The notes under the pieces: generated by a model
Seen by the model: the letters and a program-made list of their open reading frames with translations, nothing else
Told to the model about the DNA's origin: nothing
The model's database searches: none
DNA from: Acanthosepion lycidas
Taxonomy: Eukaryota; Mollusca; Cephalopoda; Sepiida; Sepiidae
Assembly: GCA_963932145.1 (NCBI GenBank)
Contig: OZ010574.1
Location: 56,140,357 to 56,204,356, forward strand
Direction: 5' to 3'
Length of the DNA stretch: 64,000 bases
Shown here: piece after piece, positions 42,578 through 53,290 of the stretch
How positions within the stretch are numbered: position 1 is the first letter of the stretch
Layout: each line of letters begins with the position of its first letter
Program-made: the position numbers and the translations under genes

Positions 42578-42827
42578 TTACCTCCTGCTAAGATCGAAAC
42601 CCGGCTGAATTGGCATCAGTCGGAGAGTCTACCCCAAAGCTTTTGGTGCACGGCACGGATGAAGGTAAATTTAAGCGTATTTTTTTTTAGATAAACTGTG
42701 ACTAAAAGAACTCGATTCGTTTTACTGAAGAGTAAATTATTAGCAGTAATAATTTCTGTTTACAAACACACTTCCTTCCCAGAGAGCTCAACCGAAATAC
42801 ATCTTTCAGGAACATATATAATGACAT

Positions 42828-42870
42828 CTACAGACTGACTGTTTCGCAGTATCACAATTCATCAGTGTGG
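42828..42870 (-). ncRNA. Hammerhead ribozyme of the same family
   Basis: Minus strand: stem I ACA with TGT; CTGATGA (42859-42865); weakened helix II (ATTGT with ACTGC); GAAAC (42841-42845); 5-nt loop AGTCA; GTC (42833-42835). The core is intact. Confidence 0.7.
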
Positions 42871-43071
42871 CGAGATGTCTGGTTGCTTTTTGCTAGAATC
42901 GAAACCTGGCTGATTATAGAGACGATTTTTACTCATTCTGTGTTTAGAAAAAGAATCACTTGTACGAATGCAATAAAATCAAGTAAAAAAAGCTTAATCG
43001 CAGTGCCTTATCAGTCGTCTTCAGTGAAACTTGTATATAACAGTGGGATGATGCCCAAATACACAAACACA

Positions 43072-43074
<3 letters not shown>

Positions 43075-43118
<44 letters not shown>

Positions 43119-43148
43119 ATGTGTGTGTGTGTATGTATGTATGTATGT
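43075..43148. repeat. (TA)n(GT)n(TATG)n microsatellite
   Basis: TA, then GT, then TATG units. Confidence 0.95.
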
Positions 43149-44126
43149 GGCGCAGAATGTTAAGTCTACAGTCGCTCTCATAATCCCGTGAATTAATACT
43201 GTCAATGAAAAGTAAAGAAAGATAGTTTAAAAATCGGAAAAGAGAAAGCGATTGTCACAAGTTAAGTAGTCATTTAATCAATGTTTCTTTGTCGTAAATA
43301 GACGAGATGTATATGTTAGTGGTCTAATGCAAACGTGTAAGTTTAAAAATCTTGTCAAAATATTGGTTGCCGTGATTTCAAAAACCGGCTTGTTGTACCG
43401 ATGAAGATTTAGGTTTTGCAAAAAATACAAGAATACGAACAATCAAAATAAAACAAAATTGGAAAGACAAACTACTGAAAACATGCATCGATAACAGCTT
43501 ACCTTTGCTCAATTGGAAGAAAGATGTACAGATGCAGGTGTTGAACAATTAAAACAACACGTACAAAACAAGAGAACACAAAGAAAGCACATACATTATG
43601 AAACAAGAAAGAATGAAACATTAAAAAGAAATGAGGCGTTCTTTTTGTGAGAGAAAAATTCAAGTTATCTTCTTTAGATATCTGCGCATATTTTTCAGAA
43701 ACAGTTGTCACGGTAAAAGATAGATTTATCCATTCACAATTGATGCACTATTTTCTTTTTATATTCGTCAATTTACGCGCACAAATATGCTACCATTGAA
43801 CGCATTATCGTTCATTAATGTATTGGTCGACGTGTAGGCGTAAATTGTCCTTGTTTGTCATATTATATATATAAAAGGTGTTTCATTAAGACGGATTATA
43901 TATAAGGGTGTTTCATTAAGACGGATCAAAGTCAGCAGTAAATAAATCAGTGTTATTGGTAAAAATGCATTTACTTCTCTGTTGGATCATGTCATTTAGG
44001 CCATGGCAATTATGTGTGAAAAATAATATCCTCCAAATGTCTGCCAAATTTGAAAGAAAAAGAACAAAAATATTAGACGTTTAAATTTAATTCAGATTCA
44101 AAATCGGTCGAATTTATAGGAACACC

Positions 44127-44129
<3 letters not shown>
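43149..44129. other. Unassigned DNA with a short duplication
   Basis: ggtgtttcattaagacggat occurs twice, at 43877 and 43907, 30 bp apart. taggaacaccgtgta at 44117 may be an inverted counterpart of its start, hinting at a small terminal-repeat element. Not otherwise recognised. Confidence 0.4.
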
Positions 44130-44208
<79 letters not shown>

Positions 44209-44255
44209 GTGTGTGTGTGTGTGTTTGTGTTTATGTATGTGTGTGTGTGCGTACG
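44130..44255. repeat. (TA)n(GT)n compound microsatellite
   Basis: TA to 44174, GT-rich beyond. Confidence 0.97.
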
Positions 44256-44467
44256 TGCGAGAGAGAGGGCAATACAAACAACAGCAAGAAAGATAAAATG
44301 ATAACACATTTAACTTAAGCATTATTTAAACACAGAGTGTCCAACAGCAAGAGACAGAAAGAAAAATTATTAATAATTAAAGCAAATTAAATAAAAGTCG
44401 TTTGGTTTCCTTATTTTTTTTTTACTGAAAAAAGATGAACGAGCCAATATGCATACATAGACACACG

Positions 44468-44515
<48 letters not shown>

Positions 44516-44540
44516 CGTGCGTGTGTGTGCGTGTGTGTGT
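44468..44540. repeat. (TA)n(GT)n compound microsatellite
   Basis: Adjacent to the dispersed repeat at 44541. Confidence 0.96.
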
Positions 44541-44652
44541 AAAAAATATATAGAAAATAGGAAAGAACTCGTTAGGTAAATAATCCAAAGTTCTCTAGTA
44601 TTTTTGTTATTATTCTTAAAAAATCGTGCTCGATACAAAAGTAGAGAATAAA
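44541..44652. repeat. Dispersed repeat shared with 1064-1185
   Basis: gaaaataggaaagaactcg, ccaaagttctctagtatttt and cgtgctcgatacaaaagtag correspond to the copy near 1.1 kb. Confidence 0.6.
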
Positions 44653-44724
44653 TATATGGCATTTTTTAAAAAGCTAAAAAAGAACCGGTTTTATCTAGGT
44701 CCCACTCCACATATCGCCTCAAGG

Positions 44725-45932
44725 TTTCGTCCTCGAACTTATCAAGTTCTATTTTTCTGGGATGTATAAAATATATTAGCGTGTAAAATAAATTAATATA
44801 ACGAATGGAACGGGAAAAAAATATGAATTTCAAGAAACTAGAGTCCAATAACATTTAGACCCAGTAAGCATTCCCTCTCGGAAGGCCCAAAACTGGTTGT
44901 AGCACTGTCGAGAGCCAACTAGCGACTTTATGCTGGGAAGACCCAATCACGGACAGAATGTGTCGTAAAGGGACATCGTCCTTATGGATTTTAGGTAACC
45001 CATACAAACGGGGACGAATAGAACAAGTAGATCTAATTAACTCTGAAATTTCAGAGGAGAGTAAACCACTCTTGACCCACTTTAGCAGCTGCCTTTGAAA
45101 TTTAGATTTAATAGAGGCAGTACGATCATGGGTCTCAACTGGACCTAATTTTAAGAACTTTGATGTATCACCAATTATATTGTCCATTTCAGAAACATAA
45201 TCCGAATAGTCCTGTAGGACAACACCAACACCTTTATCAGGTTTAGTAATAACCATGTTATAAGTATTATTTTTTTAATTTTAAATTATCCAAGGGTGTT
45301 GTTCTCTCCGTTTGGACTCTGATGAAGAAACAGAAGATCTAACATAAGAATGGGCATAACTATTGAGTTTAGCCTCAAGGTCGCTAAGAGCGAAGGACAA
45401 GTCTACAAACCTGTGCCTATAAAACCTCAATAAAACCTGCATGGATGTAGACAATTTTTAGCACCACATTCATTTGAATAATCAACTAACCGGGAAAAGC
45501 AAATTTGATCAAAGTAAGAAAGATTTAACATACACTTTCTCCATTGATTTTTAAAGATACAATTGAGGAAAAGGATTCTTTTAGAGAAGGTTTTTATTGA
45601 ATCTTCCATAAATATCTACTCAATTTTTAAACCAGAATATAGTCTCGCATTCCTAATCCTAAACAAGATATTGGACGGACATACATGTAGGTCAATACAC
45701 GCTTGAAGAAACTCACACTGAAATTTTAACCGTCTTATACGTGACTTGAGTGATAATAATTTATCTAAACTATGCATAAATTCAGGTTTGTACCTCCGCT
45801 TTAAATATTTAAATAAGTTTTTTTATGGTACAAAATTTAACAATAGCTAGGAAAAAGCAGAATTTATATAACTTTTAAAAAAAGGAGAATCGTTTTCGTC
45901 CCAGGACATATCAAGTTAATTTTTCTGGGATG

Positions 45933-45935
<3 letters not shown>
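44725..45935 (-). mobile_element. Penelope-like element with terminal direct repeats
   Basis: gtttcgtcct, tatcaagtt and tttttctgggatgta occur at 44725-44766 and 45893-45934 in the same orientation, enclosing the coding remnant. Direct terminal repeats (pLTRs) are characteristic of Penelope-like elements. Confidence 0.6.
44855..45890 (-). pseudogene. Penelope-like reverse transcriptase, N-terminal half
   Basis: Minus strand. Upstream pieces (45890-45610) read LKFQCEFLQACIDLHVC and frame 45609-45427 begins MEDSIKTFSKRILFLNCIFK. Frame 45256-44855 reads MVITKPDKGVGVVLQDYSDY, then YGLPKIHKDDVPLRHILSVI, GSSQHKVASWL. VITKPDKGVGVVL and YGLPKIHK are diagnostic for Penelope-type RTs. The catalytic YVDD region and the endonuclease are missing, and the frame is broken between 45427 and 45257. 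Confidence 0.88.
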
Positions 45936-45973
<38 letters not shown>

Positions 45974-46429
45974 AGATAAGATCTTTATATGCTAGGAGTG
46001 TAGGGCCAAAGAGATCATTTAAGTGAGGAACAGGTCACATCGCTGAAGGAAACTTGGAATATTTGTTGTTTGTTTGTTTTTTTTCTTTTCTTATTTTTCT
46101 TTTTTTTTTTTTTTTGAAGAATCATTGAAACCAGTTGTATTTGTTAGACAAAATTAGCAATCGTCTACATGAATTTGTTGTTCTCTTCAGACCATCCGGA
46201 TAGTTAGTTTAAAAGCTGCATTCACGTCATGAAACTATGTACGGTTTACACTGGATGTGCAGGGCCCATGATTTGTGTGATCTCCAATTTTACAGCCAAA
46301 ATAATGAAAGTAAGTAGTAGTAGTCATGAACCTCCCCACGCCTGACGTAACAGAATGAATTTGCCTTCTTGATGCATCCGCGGTATTTTGAAGTGACTGA
46401 AACTGTTGTATGTTTAGTTTGCTTTGTTA
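45936..46429. other. (TA)n at 45938-45970 and unassigned DNA
   Basis: Poly-T-rich stretch at 46078-46117; nothing else recognised. Confidence 0.35.
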
Positions 46430-47410
46430 TATTTTATTTTACGGCATATCAACCTCAATCGGTTATTTAATGCCGACAAGATTTTGGGGATAGGTTCGTA
46501 TGAATAGAATATGTACTCTTTGGTTTAGTTTGATTTCGTTTATTTTGTTTTACGACAAATCAACCTCAACGGCTAATTTAAAGCCAATAAGAGTTATAGG
46601 ATGGGTTCGTATGAATAGATTATGTATTCTTTGGTTTATTTTGATTTCGTTTATTTTGTTTTACGGCATATCAACTACAATGGGTTATTTCATGCCGACT
46701 AGATTTTGGGGATAGTTTCTTATGAATAGAATATGTATTCTTTAGTTTAGTTTGGTTTCCTTTATTTTGTTTTACAGCATATCAACCTCAATGGGTTATT
46801 TAATGTCGACAAGATTTTTAGGGTAGGTTCGTATGAATAGAATATGTATTCTTTAGTTTAGTTTGGTTTCGTTTATTTTGTTTTACGACAAATCAACCTC
46901 AACGGTTAATTTAATGCCAATAATATTTTTAGGATGGGTTCGTATGTATAGAATCTGTTTTCTTTGGTTTAGTTTGATTTCGTTTATTTTGTTTTACGGC
47001 ATATCTACCTCACTGGGTTATTTAACGCCAACAAGAATATTTATTGCTGGTAATATTTATTTCTTCAGAAATGTATTGCTGGTAATATTTTAAAAAATGC
47101 ATTGCTGGTAATATTTGTTTTTCTCCAAAAATCTGTTGCTGTTAATTTTTTTCCAAAAATCTGTTGCAGTTAATATATTTTCAAAAAATCTTCCAAAAAT
47201 CTATTGCTGGTAATATTTTTATAAAAACATTGCTGATATTAAAAATATTTTTACACGTTCATAGTGTTTTGAACCCATTTTGAGTATTAACTATTTGTCG
47301 ATAGCTGGAACCCTAACACCAGCAATTAAGAGATGCTTCCACGCTCCTCAATCCTCCTGATCAGAGACCTTACAGTTGGATGTAGTTTATCCTTTTACCC
47401 AAGAAAGAAA
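46430..47410. repeat. Composite tandem-repeat module, inverted long copy
   Basis: 112-bp satellite (46439-47035), minisatellite of aaaaatgtattgctggtaat type (47040-47240), then flank A inverted (47255-47410: actatttgtcgatagctgg, aatcctcctgatcagagacc, tggatgtagttta). Mirror image of 51530-52535. Confidence 0.88.
46439..47035. repeat. 112-114-bp satellite array, five to six units
   Basis: Each unit contains ttacggcatatcaacctcaa, gttatttaatgccgacaag, ggttcgtatgaatagaat and tttcgtttattttgtttta. Units begin near 46439, 46552, 46664, 46776, 46888 and 46998. Confidence 0.93.
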
Positions 47411-48017
47411 CTATTGTATAAATATGTATTAGCTCACACTGATCGTATATATGGTTATTTTCATGTGAACCAGGCATTCAAATTTTATGAGCATTTCATC
47501 TCAATGGATTTCTGGCCCGAGAGACTGACAATGATGGTCATTTTGCCATTTTTTTTATTTTATTTTTTTTAAGAATACAATTACTAACGTTTAAAATTCA
47601 AAGCTATCACAATGTCCAAAATAGGACACATCTGGTATATAAATGTAATTATTTTACGTACACCTTTGTCCAAATTAATTGAAACAATGGCCGTAGTTTC
47701 CATTCTTTCCCCATACGGTCAGTTTTAGACCCACTGGAGTGACAGGATGTAAACGATTTCCATTTTTTTTTCCCTCAGATTAGGTCATTTGCAGTGCTGT
47801 GCAGTAATATGAATCTATTTTCGGGGTGTGCGATGAAATTTGTTTGGCCTTGAAAAATATTGCATCATTTGTGATAGTATCATATTTTAATCACGCCCAG
47901 ACACTATTGTCTTGACTGTTGATTAGTTGTCCTACAGCTATTGTCTGCGATGGAAGTTGCTTCAAGGAAGCGAACGAATATCGTAACGCTGCACGAAAAC
48001 AATGGAAAGCCTTACCA
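47411..48017. other. Unassigned DNA, perhaps Tc1 non-coding part
   Basis: tttgtccaaattaattgaaac at 47669 resembles Tc1-type terminal sequence; uncertain. Confidence 0.35.
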
Positions 48018-48085
48018 GTGAACAAATCAAAGTATTATCGACTGGCTTGGAAAGTCACCTGATTTAAATCCATTCAAAAAAAGGT
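48018..48085 (+). pseudogene. Tc1-like transposase fragment
   Basis: Reads SIIDWLGKSPDLNPFKK, corresponding to the DWP(G/A)xSPDLNPIENLW box that surrounds the last catalytic residue of Tc1-type transposases. The rest is not recognisable. Confidence 0.6.
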
Positions 48086-48276
48086 ATGACGAGTAGAAAC
48101 GGATTTCATATCTGAAATCAGAACCCCGAAATTAGGTTAAAACACCCGTTTTTATGCTTGTCCAAATTTCTTTGTAATCTAGCATTATACAAACATATCA
48201 ATAATAAACATATCAATTCCTCAAATATTCAAACACTTTGTCGCCATTCTTTACACACAAACCTTTACCTGCAAAA

Positions 48277-48277
<1 letters not shown>

Positions 48278-48329
<52 letters not shown>
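48278..48329. repeat. (TTA)n microsatellite
   Basis: About 17 TTA units. Confidence 0.97.
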
Positions 48330-48409
48330 TATTAAAAAATATAAATTATGATAAATGTGTTATAATTAAAATTATGAAAATAAAAATATTAAAGATGCTT
48401 TTATGAATT

Positions 48410-48866
48410 ACCGTAATTCTCCATGTATAATACGCACTTTTTTTCTTAAAAAAATAATAAGCAAAATTGGGGGTGCGTATTATGCACAGCTACTAAAAAT
48501 CTTTTAAAAATTGCCGTTTCGTTGGTCGATTTTAGTTGCGAAGTTACTACTCATCACATACATACAACAATTTGACACTAACATTTGGCGATTGCGACCC
48601 CATAAGGATGTCAAATACAATCATATGTACCTAAAAAATGTAAAATAAAATAAAAATTATCATAAAACTAACTTAGAATAATTGTATTCTATGTTTAAAA
48701 CCATTTTTTTAATAAGAGTAGGAAAAGCTGGCGGTAATTAAATTGGAGAGGTACAATTTATAGGGCTTCATTAGCAAACAAGGGTGCGTAATATGCGTGA
48801 GTAGAAGCATTTCCACACACTTTCAGCACAATTTTAGTGGTGCGTATTATGGATGAAGATGTATTA
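48410..48866. mobile_element. Possible non-autonomous DNA transposon with TATAATACGCAC ends
   Basis: Left gtaattctccatgtataatacgc and right (complement) catccataatacgcaccac form imperfect inverted termini; internal copies gggggtgcgtattatgcac (48471) and agggtgcgtaatatgcg (48781) repeat the motif. Superfamily not assigned. A miniature mariner lies right at its end. Confidence 0.45.
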
Positions 48867-48868
48867 TA

Positions 48869-48970
48869 TAAGGTTAGTGCAAAAATAATGAAGTAATAAT
48901 GTCGTTTTTTGACGTACTTTTTAACGTCAAAAAACGACATTATTACGTCATTATTTTTGCACCAATCTAA
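48869..48970. mobile_element. Mariner-type hairpin miniature element, 102 bp
   Basis: Slightly mutated terminus TAAGGTTAGTGCAAAAATAA, inverted partner TGCACCAATCTAA, TA on both sides, centre gacgtactttttaacgtc. Confidence 0.92.
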
Positions 48971-49711
<741 letters not shown>

Positions 49712-49824
49712 CAAAATGTGCTAAGTCTGACATTTATTTTAATATATTTTATTGTTATACGGTATTAAGATAGACACAAATTTTTAAGTAAATGCTATAT
49801 TTATAATAAACAGTATTAAGTATA

Positions 49825-50075
49825 TTTACCGGCCTGAATGTCCAATGAATGTCATAGAAAATATGCATCCTCCGACAGGAAACGAACCTGTATCCTATAC
49901 GGAACCGTCATATTGCAGTAATTCAACATTGCTAACCAGACGCGACCTTCGAAGCTAAACTGGTATAGCCCGTCAGGCTATATGAAAGTTCCGTGTAGGA
50001 TACAGGTTCGATTCCTGTCGGAGGACGCATATTTTCTGTGAGGTTTCTCGGACATTCAGGCCGGTAGATGTTGTC
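49825..50075. mobile_element. Inverted pair of tRNA-like retroposons
   Basis: Plus arm (49935-50075): ggatacaggttcgattcctg then tcggaggacgcatattttct, with a perfect B-box GGTTCGATTCC. Minus arm (49825-49915): the same block with one change (GGTTCGTTTCC). Both arms end in accggcctgaatgtcc or its complement. A fold-back of two tRNA-like units; the tRNA identity is unclear. Confidence 0.7.
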
Positions 50076-50141
50076 AAAACTGTTTATTTTAAACAGAGCA
50101 TTGAATTTACTTAAATGTATGTGTCTACATAAAAATGTATG

Positions 50142-50142
<1 letters not shown>

Positions 50143-50189
<47 letters not shown>

Positions 50190-50190
50190 T
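50143..50190. repeat. (TA)n(CA/GT)n microsatellite
   Basis: TA run, then short acacac gtgtgt. Confidence 0.93.
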
Positions 50191-50309
50191 GTGTGTGTTA
50201 TTAATTAATGAATACAACAATTAAAATGCCATAGGTAATAATCTTGATTTCATGAAAGCGATAAAAATAGACCTGCAAGCCAAATATAAACGGAATATAT
50301 ATATATAAT

Positions 50310-50430
50310 CTCTGTTATTAGTGAGTTACTTGTATTTGAGTAGACGCTCCGCTTATTTATTAAACAGTATGCTTATTTATTTTCGTCTACCGGCCTGATC
50401 TGAACAGTGCCTTTAAATGAAATACTCCGA
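50310..50430. repeat. Direct repeat flanking fold-back element (partner 50915-51030)
   Basis: gtatttgagtagacgctccg, cttatttatt and ttttcgtctaccggcctga correspond to atatttgaatagatgctctg, gtttatttatt and ttttcccctaccgtcct at 50928-50999. Confidence 0.65.
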
Positions 50431-50434
50431 ACTT

Positions 50435-50835
50435 TAAACTATTTACATTATTCGAACTATTGTCCTCATCTTTGTTGCCATATTTATCACAAAGTTTCGG
50501 CCGTTGTACGCTCCGTCCTTCTTCAGGTGGCTGAGTGTCGAACTGATAACTTTATTTCGCTCGCTGGGGTAGACTAGCACAGGTGTCCTAAAGGCGTTGG
50601 TCAGATCCAGTGACAGGACCCAAAGGGTGTGAGTTCAATACCTGGTTAAGGCGGTAGAGAACTTGGAAAGGGGAACTGACAGGAGATAACTGATAACTGA
50701 CATCCATTAGACATGGCACGTGGAACTAGAACAGTATACCCCAGTGAGCGAAATAAAGGGTTCAGTTCGACATTCCAACCAACTGAAGAAGACCGGAGCA
50801 TAATACCTCATCGCATAATATTTCATTTAGCATAT
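50435..50835. mobile_element. Fold-back element with tRNA-Leu-like centre
   Basis: Left arm actatttacattattcgaac, ggccgttgtacgctccgtcc, ttcttcaggtggctgag, tttatttcgc; right arm gcgaaataaaggg, ccaactgaagaagaccggagc. The centre reads actagcacaggtgtcctaaa, ggcgttggtcagatcc and gtgtgagttcaatacctgg, which has the layout of tRNA-Leu: a long variable arm and a B-box. Confidence 0.7.
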
Positions 50836-50914
50836 CTGCGCAAGCGTAATCTTCTTAAGAAGTAATGTATTTTTTTTATTTTATTCATCTGACTAAATTT
50901 GATCACATTAACCG

Positions 50915-51030
50915 TTATATTTAGCGGATACCAATATTTGAATAGATGCTCTGTTTATTTATTATAATGTATATTTATTTATTTTCCCCTACCGTCCTCA
51001 ATATTCGAGAAGTTTTATTAAAGAGAAATA
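50915..51030. repeat. Direct repeat (partner 50310-50430)
   Basis: See partner. Confidence 0.65.
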
Positions 51031-51134
51031 CGTTTTTTTCCGAAGAGCGCATGTTTTTTTTGTTTTGTTTTTTTTGGGGGGGGGTTGAGTGATTCTAAAC
51101 GTACATCTACCTTTTATGACTATTTTCCTTAAAA

Positions 51135-51335
51135 TGCCTTTATTGTTCTTTTATTACCATTCACGGAGGACATTGTCCGCCATGGCATTCCCAGAATTCT
51201 TTTGTAGCACATCTATATTGCTTCAAGTCTCCTCTTCATCTATAAGAAAACTTCCTAGCATTCACTGCCATATAGGAAGATTTATTTTGCGTAGCAGCCT
51301 TTTCTTTATTTCTAACAATTTTTTCAGTTATTTTA
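51135..51335 (-). pseudogene. RTE-like retrotransposon fragment
   Basis: Minus-strand residues such as LLRKINLPIWQ, FLIDEEET and IDVLQKNSGNAMADNVLRE align with the KSTELLRHICPP, LLKDEEETR and frames of the 17.6-kb copy. Heavily mutated. Confidence 0.55.
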
Positions 51336-51384
51336 ATAATTTTGTATAGAGTTTAGATGTCATCATTCGCTATTATTAAAGGGT

Positions 51385-51483
51385 AATTCCATGTAAACGA
51401 ATATAATGAACACAACTGAAATTGGAACTCAGTCCTTCGATTAGCAATTCATAAATATTATCTATTACACCACCCGCACATCC
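51385..51483 (-). mobile_element. tRNA-Arg-like SINE head fragment
   Basis: aatataatgaacacaactg, aaattggaactcag and tctattacaccac correspond to the head of 11080-11450 on the minus strand. Confidence 0.55.
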
Positions 51484-51529
51484 ATGTATATTTATATTGA
51501 ATATATTTTCTAAAATATGTATTATTCTT

Positions 51530-52535
51530 GGGTATGACAATAAACTACATCCGACAGCAAGGCCTCTGATCACGAGGTTTTGAGGAGCGTGAAATCACCT
51601 CTTAATTACTGGTGTTCCCAGATCCAACCTGACCCGGTGTGGTAGCACCTGTTAGGGTCCCAGCTAAGGGCAAAGACTTAAACCTGAAACAGGGTTTAAA
51701 TACACTATGAAAGTATATAAATATGTTTTAATACCAGATATTCGTTTTTGTAAAAAAATATTACCAGAAATACATTTCTGAAGAAATAAATATTACCAGC
51801 AATAAATATTCTTGTCGGCATTAAATAACCCATTGAGGTTGATATGCCGTAAAACAAAATAAACGAAACCAAACTAAACCAAAGAATACATATTCTATTC
51901 ATACGAACCTATCCTAAAAATCATGTCGGCATTAAATAACCCATTTAGGTTGATATGCCGTAAAGCAAAATAAACGAAAGCAAACTAAACCAAAGAATAC
52001 ATATTCTATTCATACGAACCTATCCTAAAAAATCTTGTCGGCATTAAATAACCCATTGAGGTTGATATGCCGTAAAACAAAATAAACGAAAGCAAACTAA
52101 ACCAAAGAATACATATTCTATTCATACGAACCTATCCTAAAAATCATGTCGGCATTAAATAACCCATTTATGTTGATATGCCCAAAAACAAAATAAACGA
52201 AACCAAACTAAACCAAAGAATACATATTCTATTCATACGAACCTATCCTAAAAATCATGTCGGCATTAAATAACCCATTTAGGTTGATATGCCGTAAAAC
52301 AAAATAAACGAACCCAAACTAAACCAAAGAATACATATTCTATTCATACGAACCTATCCTAAAAATCATGTCGGCATTAAAAAACCCATTTAGGTTGATA
52401 TGCCGTAAAACAAAATAAACGAAAGCAAATTAAACCAAAAAATACATGTTATTCATAAGAGTCTATCCTAGATATCTTGTCGGCATTATATAACCCATCG
52501 AGGTTGTTATACGTTAAAACATAACAAACAAAATA
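51530..52535. repeat. Composite tandem-repeat module, direct long copy
   Basis: Flank A (51530-51715), short minisatellite (51730-51800), then the 112-bp satellite (51795-52530). Mirror image of 46430-47410, giving an inverted pair about 4.1 kb apart. Confidence 0.9.
51795..52530. repeat. 112-bp satellite array, six to seven units
   Basis: tgtcggcattaaataaccca, ggttgatatgccgtaaaaca and acatattctattcatacgaa recur every 112 bp, starting near 51808, 51919, 52031, 52143, 52255, 52367 and 52478. Inner units are nearly identical, outer ones diverged. Confidence 0.96.
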
Positions 52536-52734
52536 AACTAAAATATGTACCATTTTAAATGGGATTCCATTTTAGATTTATAAATTGATCATCAGCAAAG
52601 CAACAGGTACCGAATTAATTTTTTTTTTAAATGATAGATACCGATTTACAGGAGCTAAATTCAGTAAAAAGATGCAAAATCAAGATCGAAAATGAGGTAA
52701 ATTGGCAACCCTGGATTTAAAAATACATTAACTA

Positions 52735-52797
52735 TTAGGTTGGTGCAAAAATAATTCTCATATGTGAGAAAACGACATTATTTTCGCACCAACCTAA
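52735..52797. mobile_element. Mariner-type hairpin miniature element, 63 bp
   Basis: TTAGGTTGGTGCAAAAATAA and inverted partner, TA at both ends. Centre ctcatatgtgag links it to the 80-bp subtype at 26957 with a deletion. Confidence 0.9.
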
Positions 52798-52986
52798 TAA
52801 TTCCCTTTTCTACGATATAAAACCACACGTAACCTGCTGCGTCCGCTGATACGCTAAAAATTAGCATGGCATAATGAAAAAAATCTTCAAACTTTAAATA
52901 ACCAGCCATAAGCCGTGGAAAACGATTCAATCAGTCGAAACATATACATTATAGATGCGCATGCTTGACGGATAGAGAACCTACTC

Positions 52987-53021
52987 TTGTTTTATAAATG
53001 TATTATCTATATGTATAAATG

Positions 53022-53063
<42 letters not shown>

Positions 53064-53101
53064 ATATCTATCTCTTTCTCTCTCTCTCCCTCTATATATA
53101 C

Positions 53102-53145
<44 letters not shown>
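52987..53145. repeat. (TCTA)n(CT)n(TACA)n(TA)n compound microsatellite
   Basis: Includes a duplicated tataaatgtattatctat at its start. Confidence 0.93.
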
Positions 53146-53151
<6 letters not shown>

Positions 53152-53290
53152 GAGGATGTCTGCGTGTCTGCTTCTCTGTGTGTCCTTGTGGTACATTTTC
53201 ACTCGAGTTCCATCCAACCGATTTTGAACAAACCTGGAACATACATTGTACAATGTAAGAGATGGGTTCTTAGCGTAAAATATCGATAAT
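53146..53290 (+). mobile_element. Helitron-like 5' end, tentative
   Basis: tataaaacagaggatgtctg, gcttctctgtgtgtccttg, catccaaccgattttgaac, caaacctgg resemble the start of the Helitron at 59343 (tataaaacc, gtgtgtgtgtgttcg, ttcaaccgatttcgac). A CTGCTAGT at 54026-54033 could be its 3' end, but no clear hairpin precedes it. Confidence 0.45.

Larger units (their letters stand above)
42540..42923 (-). mobile_element. tRNA-Lys-type hammerhead retroelement, dimer-like copy
   Basis: Minus strand: partial head (AGGTTTCGATTC) and hammerhead at 42828-42870, then about 165 bp of body, a tRNA-like head (TTTGGGGTAGACTCTCCGAC, A-box like; CGGGTTTCGATCTT, B-box like) and a second hammerhead at 42540-42577. 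Cleavage sites are 288 bp apart, against 294 bp in the copy at 1903. The body shares blocks with that copy (aaggtaaatttaagcgtatt, gagctcaaccg). Confidence 0.78.

Noticed and set aside
45318..45335. CTGATGAAGAAAC as a hammerhead
   Set aside because: No room for helix II between the two core parts, and no cleavage triplet or stem I.
45785..45805. gtacctccgctttaaa as a further end of the 28.9-kb hAT-like element
   Set aside because: Short similarity only; no second terminus or 8-bp duplication nearby.
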